A stretch of DNA of 10,335 bases from Chloroflexota bacterium (GTDB lineage Bacteria > Chloroflexota > Anaerolineae > B4-G1 > SLSP01). How positions within the stretch are numbered: position 1 is the first letter of the stretch; each line of letters begins with the position of its first letter. The translations under genes and the position numbers were made by a program. Of the stretch, positions 1-6,503 are shown piece after piece. The DNA is taken from the NCBI GenBank assembly GCA_009908585.1, contig JAAAOZ010000476.1, positions 1-10,335 of the forward strand, given 5' to 3'. The notes below the pieces were generated by a model. The model was not told where the DNA came from. It made no database searches and saw nothing but the letters and a program-made list of their open reading frames with translations.

Positions 1-1
1 G

Positions 2-481
2 GCTACGGATTATGCGTATTTCGAGGATTGCAACGTGGGGGTTGGGACGACGAGTCCACAGAGTAGGTTGTCCGTTGCTGTTACCAATACCACCGGGGTT
101 TACTCTCCGCTAATCGTGGGTGACATTAATGGAAATAACCGGAGTGGAATCTATCATCTGAGGGAGAGCACAACCAATGACTGGAGCGCGCTGGTGTTCA
201 AGGTATATAATCCCGGCAACCCAGGCGCTTACGCCATGCATATTAATAAGGTGGGCAACATCCTCATCGGCACGACCACCGACGGGATGACGACACGTGG
301 TTCGCTCGCCATCGCAAAAGACCTAGCGCATCGCGGCAGCTACGCGGGATTTTACAACAAAACGCCCATCACCAAACCGACCGTCAGCGGGGCGCGGGAC
401 GATCCGGAGGCGGCACTGGCAAATCTATTGTCAGCGATAGAAAATTTGGGACTCATAACCGATAGTACAACAGCAACCTAA
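2..481 (+). CDS. Tail fibre / tail-associated structural protein, C-terminal part (5' end outside window)
   Basis: The reading frame is open from the first complete codon at position 2, so the GTG at 35 is an internal valine and the gene begins upstream of the window; 159 codons are visible. Two short repeats, NVGVGTTSP near the start and NILIGTTTDGMT in the middle, belong to the GxGTTSP-type beta-structured repeats common in phage tail fibres and other trimeric beta-helical fibres. The C-terminus (KTPITKPTVSGARDD, then ALANLLSAIENLGLITDSTT) is a very common ending of phage tail or structural proteins of this type, often after such repeats. It is probably a receptor-contacting or fibre-shaft component. 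No S74 chaperone domain with its catalytic residues is visible. It is followed 10 bases later by a small gene on the same strand, so the two are probably co-transcribed. The fibre family is well supported; the exact role is not. Confidence 0.8.
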   Translation, partial: ATDYAYFEDCNVGVGTTSPQSRLSVAVTNTTGVYSPLIVGDINGNNRSGIYHLRESTTNDWSALVFKVYNPGNPGAYAMHINKVGNILIGTTTDGMTTRGSLAIAKDLAHRGSYAGFYNKTPITKPTVSGARDDPEAALANLLSAIENLGLITDSTTAT

Positions 482-491
482 CGGAGGTAGT

Positions 492-797
492 ATGTCATTT
501 TTAGATCAGGTCGCATTAGCTGAAAATCAGGAGTTCGTCAGGCGCGTGCAAATGGCAATGGTCAAAAGCGCGGTCGCGGTCGTGGCGGAAGACCCGGCTA
601 CGGCCCATCACGCGACGCGCGCGCAATGGGCGACGCAGGTGCTGCGCGATCCAGAGCATTACGCAGATCGCGTAGCGTTTGGCGTGGTGACCAACGCATC
701 CATCACGGCGGAGAGTACAGATAACGATATAGAGTTTACGGTCAACAGCCAGTGGAACGCCTACGCTGGCGTGGTGACGCAGGAGGCAGTGACGTGA
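492..797 (+). CDS. Small phage protein of unknown function (101 aa), tail-module neighbour
   Basis: ATG at 492 is preceded by a good ribosome site (GGAGG at 483-487). The protein is mainly helical in its first half (FVRRVQMAMVKSAVAVVAEDP, then HATRAQWATQVLRDPEHYADRVAFGVVTN) and ends with a beta-like stretch (NDIEFTVNSQWNAYAGV). This overall plan, a helical start followed by an FGVVTN...I...D.DIEFTVNS.WNAYAG end, resembles short uncharacterised proteins near phage tail genes, but I cannot name a function. There is no signal peptide or membrane segment. Its stop codon overlaps the GTG start of the next gene (GTGA at 794-797), indicating translational coupling, so it is likely part of the same late transcript as the tail fibre. 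A tail accessory or connector role is inference from position only. Confidence 0.8.
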   Translation: MSFLDQVALAENQEFVRRVQMAMVKSAVAVVAEDPATAHHATRAQWATQVLRDPEHYADRVAFGVVTNASITAESTDNDIEFTVNSQWNAYAGVVTQEAVT

Positions 798-1183
798 CCA
801 AGAAACTGACGTTAAAACCGCGTGAAATCAGCGGGCGGCGCGTATGGCACGATGCCGTGCTGGTGGCCAACGCACTGGAGACTGTCGCCAAAGGGCAGCC
901 GCTCACGAAGGCAGCAGTATGGATGGGGACGGCGCGCAAGATCGAGTTGGAGAAGCCGGACGAGGAACCGCTGCCGGCCTATGATGTCGTCCTGCGCAAC
1001 AAAGAGGCCAGAATGCTCTGGCGCGAGATGTTGAAGCTGCCGCCGGAGGCATTCGGGCGTCACCCGGCCACGGGGCAACCGCACGTGGTAAACCTCTTTC
1101 TTTTGGACGAGATGCTCCGCGATTTTGCGGAGCAGTTGGGGGAGGAGCTACCCGTCGAGTTTGACGAGGATGAAGAAGGGTAA
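794..1183 (+). CDS. Small phage protein of unknown function (129 aa)
   Basis: The frame is open from an ATG at 752, but that start lies inside the preceding gene and has no ribosome site. The GTG at 794 has a perfect AGGAGG at 781-786 with 7 bases of spacing and overlaps the previous stop as GTGA, so I choose it. The product begins VTKKLTLKPREI (V read as Met), is helix-rich, contains many charged residues and ends in an acidic tail (EFDEDEEG). No membrane segment, signal peptide, cysteine cluster or catalytic motif is visible. The segment AYDVVLRNKEARMLWREMLKLPPEAFG may be the core of the fold. It is the last gene before a strong terminator, ending a plus-strand transcription unit that begins left of the window. 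Family not recognised; the tail-module context is the only clue to its role. Confidence 0.75.
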   Translation: MTKKLTLKPREISGRRVWHDAVLVANALETVAKGQPLTKAAVWMGTARKIELEKPDEEPLPAYDVVLRNKEARMLWREMLKLPPEAFGRHPATGQPHVVNLFLLDEMLRDFAEQLGEELPVEFDEDEEG

Positions 1184-1199
1184 CAACCCGCAAAAAACC

Positions 1200-1237
1200 A
1201 AAGCGCCGGCGCGAGATACAACCGCGCCGGCGCTTTT
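1200..1237. terminator. Bidirectional intrinsic terminator between convergent operons
   Basis: A perfect 14-base inverted repeat (AAAGCGCCGGCGCG at 1200-1213 and its complement at 1223-1236) encloses a 9-base loop. The right arm ends in TTTT, giving a U run for plus-strand transcripts; the left arm is preceded by AAAAAACCAAA, giving a U-rich run for minus-strand transcripts. It lies in the 70-base gap between the end of the plus-strand tail genes and the end of the minus-strand portal gene, where a two-way terminator would be expected. Confidence 0.9.
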
Positions 1238-1253
1238 CATTTCCCAGGAAAAG

Positions 1254-3350
1254 TTACAACCAGGCCCCCGTCCGATCAGCAAGATGGCAGCGACAATTAC
1301 CATCACACTCCGTGCCATAGCCCGGCAAAACCCCGCCAGTCGCGCGAAGTAAGGCGTCCATGCTATCATAGCGACGCCCTGGCGGAGCAGCGCCAAAGAT
1401 CGGGCATTCGTGACAATGATCAGCAAAGGGATCGTTGACCCAATAGACCGGCCCGGAATTAGGATCAAGCCTGTGCTTTGCCGCGACGCCGGCCCACACG
1501 CCGTGCCAGACATTGCCAGAGTACAACTCGGCGCGGCTATACGACCTGGTCGCAACTCGCACAGCGTCATCCACAACGCCGATAATTTCATCATACCGCC
1601 TGTTCTTCAACAAGAGGATGATGGCCGCAATTTGCCCTTCTAACTCTCCCCGGATCTCCCCGAAGAGCGTAGGCTTGCCCAAAGGATTCATCTCCACCAA
1701 TTGCCCCCCCCGCCCATAACCAATCCAGGAGTCCACCGTCTCAATCTCCGACGACAGCGCCGCCAACGCCTCCGGCGGTCCCGACGGCGCGCCGAACCCC
1801 AACCAAAAGGCCGCGCCGATGTCAGCGACCGACCGCTCGCGAAAGGCCAGCAGACCGGCGAGAAGGAGATCGTTGAGTTTGGACCCGACCTCATCCTCTG
1901 TAGCACCCGACCCTAATTCCTCAAAGGACTGCGCCACATCACCCGTCCAGGATTCAAGGCCAGCCCGCTGCGCTTCACCATGGCCATCGGCAAGATCGCG
2001 GTAGGTCTGCGGGCGCGAGTAGGTCCGCAGCTTCCCAGAGAGGCGCGCATACCGCGAGAAATCAGCACCCGCGCCGGCCTCCTCTTCCACGCCCTGCACA
2101 GGATCACCCTCCGCATTGCCCCCACCATCCTCGGACGCACTCCCATCCCCCCAGGCATTGACCGCTTCCCGAAGGTCTTTGACGGTCAAGCTCTCGTCGG
2201 TAAGATCAAGCCCGGTTAGGTCAGCGATCCATTGCAACGCCGCGCTTACGCTTTTTTTGCTTGGATCTGCGAATGTGATTTTAGGAAGTGCTGTCATGCC
2301 GGGAAAGTCATTGTGGCGCATGAGTATCGGGACAAGGTATAGGTTTAACTCGTCCCGAATAGACACCAAGAACGCTTGAATAGCAGAAGAGAACGCATCC
2401 AACAACGTCTCGGCCAGCGATTGAGTCCCGACACTCATTAGGCCCTGGAGGAGGAACTGCGCCAAGATTACCCTCGCCATCTCGGTGTCCTTGCGCTTGA
2501 CAGTTTCACCCATCGTACTATCGACGTTACCCTCTGGCCCGCCAAAATCCAGTTTCCACCCGTCCGGCAACACCGCGCCCATCATACGATCCTCATAAAC
2601 AGCCTGCACAAGCTCCTCGCCACGCTGAGTATCCGACACCTCACCATCCATCACCGAGTCCGGAGTCGAAGCGCCGCGCGGGAGATTGACAACCGGGAAC
2701 CCGGCCCACCGCCGATGAAGCCCCACACCCTCGATCTGCTCAAGGCGGCGCCGGTATTGCCAAGGCCGGCGCGCAGCTTCATAGATTGACTGGCCTTCCA
2801 CGCGATCCCCGGAGCGCGTAGTGCGAAAGTACAGGGAGCCAGACAACGGAACAAGGATTTGCTGATGTTTAGCATTCATCACCAGCGGCCCCACAATGTC
2901 ACCGTCCGGCGCGTATTCCCAATCAATAATGCCGGCCGGCGCGACATACTCCAACTTACGCACCCCGACACGACCATCGGAAAATTTGGAATTGCGCTCC
3001 GTTCGCCGCTTCAACACCACCCAAAAAACCTGGAACCCGAAAATGAACATTTGACACACGTCCGCGATCACATCAGACCAGGTTTGTGACATATCATTCA
3101 TCACGGATTCCACGAACTCCGCCGCTTCAGCATCCGCCGGCGCGTCACCGCCGGCCTCCACGTCCCATTCAACCTGGCGAATTGGAAGCGATACCGCCAG
3201 ATACATCATCTGCCCCGTTGGGTCGATGTACATGCGCGTATACTCTCGGACGGCTTGCAGACCCCATAACCGATCATCCCGTACAACGGGCTCCGTCGGC
3301 CCAAATTGATTGCGACCAGTGACGCCTAATGAGTTATAGTTACTCGCCAT
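1254..3350 (-). CDS. Portal protein fused to a MuF-like head-morphogenesis domain (698 aa)
   Basis: The N-terminal part (about residues 20-400) looks like a phage portal protein of the DUF935/Mu gp29 or related type: it has the LAVSLPIRQVEWDV segment near 50-64, the amphipathic IADVCQMFIFGFQVFW helix near 95-110, and the VEGQSIYEAARRPWQYRR element at 184-201. A Gly/Glu/Asp-rich linker follows (about 401-430). The C-terminal 270 residues resemble minor head proteins of the MuF type and end in a cysteine-rich segment (C646, C649, C682, C686, C688; WVNDPFADHCHECP and GTECDGNCRCHL), as in MuF-like proteins with a putative metal site. The portal would form the dodecameric DNA channel at one capsid vertex; the MuF part probably assists head assembly or is packaged. 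GGAGGTG at 3356-3361 supports the ATG at 3350, which overlaps the upstream methyltransferase gene by 11 bases. An 8-base G run (1704-1711 on the plus strand as C) lies at about residues 547-549; the frame stays open across it. Portal identity is firm, the fusion likely. Confidence 0.88.
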   Translation of the reverse strand: MASNYNSLGVTGRNQFGPTEPVVRDDRLWGLQAVREYTRMYIDPTGQMMYLAVSLPIRQVEWDVEAGGDAPADAEAAEFVESVMNDMSQTWSDVIADVCQMFIFGFQVFWVVLKRRTERNSKFSDGRVGVRKLEYVAPAGIIDWEYAPDGDIVGPLVMNAKHQQILVPLSGSLYFRTTRSGDRVEGQSIYEAARRPWQYRRRLEQIEGVGLHRRWAGFPVVNLPRGASTPDSVMDGEVSDTQRGEELVQAVYEDRMMGAVLPDGWKLDFGGPEGNVDSTMGETVKRKDTEMARVILAQFLLQGLMSVGTQSLAETLLDAFSSAIQAFLVSIRDELNLYLVPILMRHNDFPGMTALPKITFADPSKKSVSAALQWIADLTGLDLTDESLTVKDLREAVNAWGDGSASEDGGGNAEGDPVQGVEEEAGAGADFSRYARLSGKLRTYSRPQTYRDLADGHGEAQRAGLESWTGDVAQSFEELGSGATEDEVGSKLNDLLLAGLLAFRERSVADIGAAFWLGFGAPSGPPEALAALSSEIETVDSWIGYGRGGQLVEMNPLGKPTLFGEIRGELEGQIAAIILLLKNRRYDEIIGVVDDAVRVATRSYSRAELYSGNVWHGVWAGVAAKHRLDPNSGPVYWVNDPFADHCHECPIFGAAPPGRRYDSMDALLRATGGVLPGYGTECDGNCRCHLADRTGAWL

Positions 3351-4812
3351 CTAACACCTCCCCGGTGATAACGCGGCGCGGATTAAGGCCCAAGTCAAAC
3401 AGCCTCTCCAGAATAACCGCTGTGTACTTTGTTTCCTTTTCGATACCCAGCCCCACACGCCCATGCCGATGCGCCGCAGCAAGCGTCGTTCCCGACCCAC
3501 AAAACGGATCAATAACCACGTCGCCCTCGTCCGTAAACGCCCTAATGAAGAACGCCGGCACGCCGATGGGGAACGTGGCGGCCTGCTTGTATTTTCCACA
3601 AATTGCTCCAATGTTAGCATGGATCACATTCCCAGGCCTGGCCCCTTTCAGATTCTTGTAATACTTAAAATTTCCCATACCAGATTCTTGCTCGTAACCG
3701 TCTTGAAATAAAGTTTCCCCCTCATGCCGTTTTCTTAACTTCTTATAATGCCTATCACCTAACTCCCGAAGCACGCCTTCAGGATTAAAGGAAATCTGCG
3801 CCGCGCTTTGCTGGGCGAAATGATGAACGGAAAAGGATTCTTCGGCTGTTAGGGGCGTCACCTCGCCATCCAAGAGCGAGAATTGATAAACTGGCTCGAA
3901 CTGATTTTTATAACGTCCAACATAAGCTCCAGGATACCCCTGGTGGACCCACACGAATTCGTCAATGTAGCACCAGCCCCACTGCTGCACCATGGACATG
4001 ACCAATTCCATAACGTAGAGAGACCGCTGCCCCCCATCAACATGCGGCTTGATATTTACAAAGAAAGACCCATCCTGAGAAAGGTTTTTGCGCACACACG
4101 CCTGCACATCCTTCCACCAGGCTACATACTTGGAAGCCTCTATACCCCCATATTGCTTCGCCCGTTGTTGCGCATACGGAGGAGACGTAACAGCGATCTG
4201 TACCGCAGAAGCTCCGGCAGTCTCTAACAGACGATCCCAAACAGCTACATCCCGACAATCACCACACGCGACAGCAAACCCGTCGTCACAAACCCACACA
4301 TCACCAGGCAAAACCCCCCATCGATCACTTAACTCCGCGATGACATCTTTGTCGTCAAGGGGGATCTCCGCCGGCTCCTCAACCATAGACAGCAAAGAAG
4401 CAAGCGCGTCGTCCCCACCTGCTGCCAACAACGCGAGGTCCTCATCTTCCTCCTTGACCGACGCAACCAGCGCCGCCAGTTGCTCCTGGTCAGGATCTGC
4501 CGCTTTCCCCAACTCGTTATCCGCCGCCAGGTACGCTAACACTTTGACCGGCGGCCAGTTTTGGGGGATGACGTCGGCGCGCAGGTTCTCAAGGCCCTCG
4601 GCCTTAGCTGCTTCCAGAATACCATGCCCCGCCACCATCATGTGGCCGCCGGCGCCGTCATCTTGCACCACGACCGACCGCACCTGGCCAAATTTGCGCA
4701 GCGACGCCCGCAAGTCCCCGATCTGCTCAGGGGAGTGCCGGTTATAGTTCTGAGGATGCGGGATGCAGGAAGCGACCGCAATAACGCGATTTTCTATTTG
4801 ATCATTAAGCAT
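3340..4812 (-). CDS. ParB-like N-terminal domain fused to a DNA methyltransferase, SPPY type (490 aa)
   Basis: The frame could start at 4896, but the ATG at 4812 has GGAGGT at 4817-4822 four bases upstream and follows the large-terminase stop by 2 bases, so it is preferred; the paralogue at 6500-7933 has the matching N-terminus. Residues about 8-110 form a ParB/Srx-like domain (PHPQNYNRHSPEQIGDLRAS, FGQVRSVVV, then VAGHGILEAA in place of the usual GERR box). Residues about 165-480 are a beta-class N6-adenine/N4-cytosine methyltransferase: catalytic motif IV TSPPY at 209-213 and SAM-binding motif I DPFCGSGTT at 435-443, in the beta-class order IV before I. The stretch between them (about 315-410) probably includes the target-recognition region. 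SPPY is more often seen in N4-cytosine enzymes, but base specificity cannot be decided from the motif alone. It likely methylates phage DNA to escape restriction or to mark packaging or replication sites; the second role is inference. It is co-transcribed with terL and portal. Confidence 0.9.
   Translation of the reverse strand: MLNDQIENRVIAVASCIPHPQNYNRHSPEQIGDLRASLRKFGQVRSVVVQDDGAGGHMMVAGHGILEAAKAEGLENLRADVIPQNWPPVKVLAYLAADNELGKAADPDQEQLAALVASVKEEDEDLALLAAGGDDALASLLSMVEEPAEIPLDDKDVIAELSDRWGVLPGDVWVCDDGFAVACGDCRDVAVWDRLLETAGASAVQIAVTSPPYAQQRAKQYGGIEASKYVAWWKDVQACVRKNLSQDGSFFVNIKPHVDGGQRSLYVMELVMSMVQQWGWCYIDEFVWVHQGYPGAYVGRYKNQFEPVYQFSLLDGEVTPLTAEESFSVHHFAQQSAAQISFNPEGVLRELGDRHYKKLRKRHEGETLFQDGYEQESGMGNFKYYKNLKGARPGNVIHANIGAICGKYKQAATFPIGVPAFFIRAFTDEGDVVIDPFCGSGTTLAAAHRHGRVGLGIEKETKYTAVILERLFDLGLNPRRVITGEVLDGE
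4384..4791 (-). repeat. ParB-domain direct repeat, copy 1 (inside the SPPY methyltransferase gene)
   Basis: This segment encodes residues about 8-143 of the SPPY methyltransferase and matches the same part of the DPPY methyltransferase at 7502-7909 without gaps, at roughly 80% amino-acid identity by eye and with long identical DNA stretches, for example the block around CAACTCGTTATCCGCCGCC on the plus strand near 4510 and 7630. Beyond it the two genes diverge. The copies have the same orientation and are about 3.1 kb apart. Confidence 0.85.
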
Positions 4813-4814
4813 AT

Positions 4815-6503
4815 CTACCTCCACCCGCGAGACTTTTTCAAATTCCGAGCTTTCGGCAACGTCGCCGGCCTGGGCATCTTCCCGGCAACCAAACAATATA
4901 ACTCCGCCAGGGAGAGATGGTCAGGCCCCAACTCGCGATACCGCGCGACCTGTTGACCGGCGGCGTTTTTCTCCAGAACCCTAACCTGGTTAGTGATATG
5001 CTCGTAATACTCCGGCACATCTCGCGCATCCGCCGGCAGCGTAAGCCCCGCCTCCCCGACCGACGAGGAAAGCAACCCGGCCATGACCTCGTCCATAGCG
5101 CGCGTCCGGTCAATATTGACCACACCATCCTCTTCTTTTATCTGCATTACCTCTTCAGACTTTAGACCAATGCGAGTATTAGGGAAATATGCAAGCCAGA
5201 CCGCGCCGCGCCCATAGTCTGCACGGAACTCCCGCACCGCGCGCGTCTCAGGAAGTGCGTCAATCACGGCCCGCCGGACGTTGTACTTCAGAAAGAGATT
5301 CCGAAGCGCCTTATACCCCTCCACGGCACCGGCCCAACGCTGAGGCCGATCCCCCGTCCGCGAGGCCGGCCCCCTGATGACCACGTGAAGTCGCGATCCC
5401 ACATCCACGCCGGCGGCACAAGCCTCGCCCGCCACCGGCCCATGAAGATAGTCGCGCCGGCACTGGTCGAGCAGCGTCTTCGTAAGTCGCCCGCCGCGCG
5501 GGGAGTAGGGCAGCCCCAAGTCCTGGTTAAAGGCCTCGCGCCGCTTTGTCTCTTCCACCGTTTGCAGCGCCTCGACAATGGCCAACAAAGACGACGTGGG
5601 GGAGAATAGCTTTGAGAGATGAAAGCCAGCGATCTCCCGACCCGGCTTGGCCGCTACCCAAGAACCGTGAGCATGGCGATCCAACTCCGCGCCACAACCC
5701 CGACAGGCCGCGAAAGCCCGGCCTTCGCTTTGCCCATTCCACCCAACAGGCCGGCCCAGAGAGTCCCACTCCGTCACCACGTCATCGATGGTCAGGGAGT
5801 GAAAACGCCTGCACTTTGGGCACGGTACAAACCACTCCCGCTGGTCAGATTCCAACCACTTGGCATGGATACCCACGCCCGGATATGTGGGAGTAGAAAT
5901 CCAACGCACCTCCGAAATAGCCGAGGCCCCCAAGCGCTTAACGGCGATGACCGGCGCCCGCTGATCCATCTCGTCCACCTCATCAAGAACAAGCACATCC
6001 GCATCGATTGACTTTAACTGAGGAGCGCGCCCGTCAGGTTTGACCTGCGCGCCACGAAGATACAAGAACCGATCACCGATACGCTTCAGCGTGACGCGAT
6101 CCGTTCCGCGCCGGTCATCGCCGGCCCCACCAGACGCCACAACGCCAGATAGATACTCCGAAGCCTCCAACGCCGGCGCGATCCGCGCCGTTGAGAAGTC
6201 CGTCACATGCGTTCTGGTAGGGAACACGTAGAGCACCGTGGCGTCGCGCTCATCACAGGAGTATAGAGCGTAGGAAACCCCAAGCTCGGACGCGCCCATC
6301 TGAGATGCCTTATAGACCACCATCTCCCGCGCCTGCTCTGCGTACAGGTCCCGCAGATACGGACGATGCACCAGGTCAAACGCCACGCCCGGCTTGAGCA
6401 TCGCCCGGCGCACCGCCGTCCACGCCCGCAGATCAAGTACGCCACCATTGACGCGCCGATTTTGCTCCAGGATCATCTCCAGTGCCTGCTTGCGCTTTGT
6501 CAC
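4815..6503 (-). CDS. terL: Terminase large subunit, GpA-like (562 aa)
   Basis: The N-terminal ATPase has a Walker A-like loop KASQMGASE at 65-73, Walker B plus catalytic acid LVLDEVDE at 171-178 and the coupling motif ISTP at 202-205. A zinc-finger-like insertion follows (CPKC at 228-231, CRGC at 267-270), typical of the lambda GpA-type (Terminase_GpA) family. The C-terminal nuclease domain shows acidic residues in the expected places: D366 in AGVDVG, D415 in AVIDALPE, and D528 in GPDHLSLAELY. The protein powers DNA translocation through the portal and cuts concatemers, partnering the small subunit encoded upstream. The start is a GTG at 6503 that overlaps the upstream methyltransferase stop (GTGA), with only a moderate ribosome site (GGTGAT), so translational coupling is likely. 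It is slightly shorter than lambda GpA but has all main motifs and appears intact. Its position between two ParB-methyltransferase genes is unusual. Confidence 0.95.
   Translation of the reverse strand: MTKRKQALEMILEQNRRVNGGVLDLRAWTAVRRAMLKPGVAFDLVHRPYLRDLYAEQAREMVVYKASQMGASELGVSYALYSCDERDATVLYVFPTRTHVTDFSTARIAPALEASEYLSGVVASGGAGDDRRGTDRVTLKRIGDRFLYLRGAQVKPDGRAPQLKSIDADVLVLDEVDEMDQRAPVIAVKRLGASAISEVRWISTPTYPGVGIHAKWLESDQREWFVPCPKCRRFHSLTIDDVVTEWDSLGRPVGWNGQSEGRAFAACRGCGAELDRHAHGSWVAAKPGREIAGFHLSKLFSPTSSLLAIVEALQTVEETKRREAFNQDLGLPYSPRGGRLTKTLLDQCRRDYLHGPVAGEACAAGVDVGSRLHVVIRGPASRTGDRPQRWAGAVEGYKALRNLFLKYNVRRAVIDALPETRAVREFRADYGRGAVWLAYFPNTRIGLKSEEVMQIKEEDGVVNIDRTRAMDEVMAGLLSSSVGEAGLTLPADARDVPEYYEHITNQVRVLEKNAAGQQVARYRELGPDHLSLAELYCLVAGKMPRPATLPKARNLKKSRGWR

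Noticed and set aside
752..793. ATG at 752 as start of the third plus-strand gene
   Set aside because: It lies inside the previous gene without a ribosome site; AGGAGG at 781-786 fits the GTG at 794.
2251..2257. Run of seven A on the portal coding strand as a -1 frameshift site
   Set aside because: The run begins at the first position of a codon, so it is not in the X XXY YYZ phase, and no sensible alternative product follows.
4088..4747. 219-codon plus-strand frame, and a similar 228-codon frame at 7139-7825
   Set aside because: Both are antisense to the methyltransferase genes and low in complexity (Ser/Arg/Pro-rich); their resemblance to each other reflects the repeated ParB-coding DNA on the other strand.
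4813..4896. Longer N-terminus for the SPPY methyltransferase starting at 4896
   Set aside because: The extra 28 residues are terL sequence read in another frame; the ATG at 4812 has a strong ribosome site and aligns with the paralogue.
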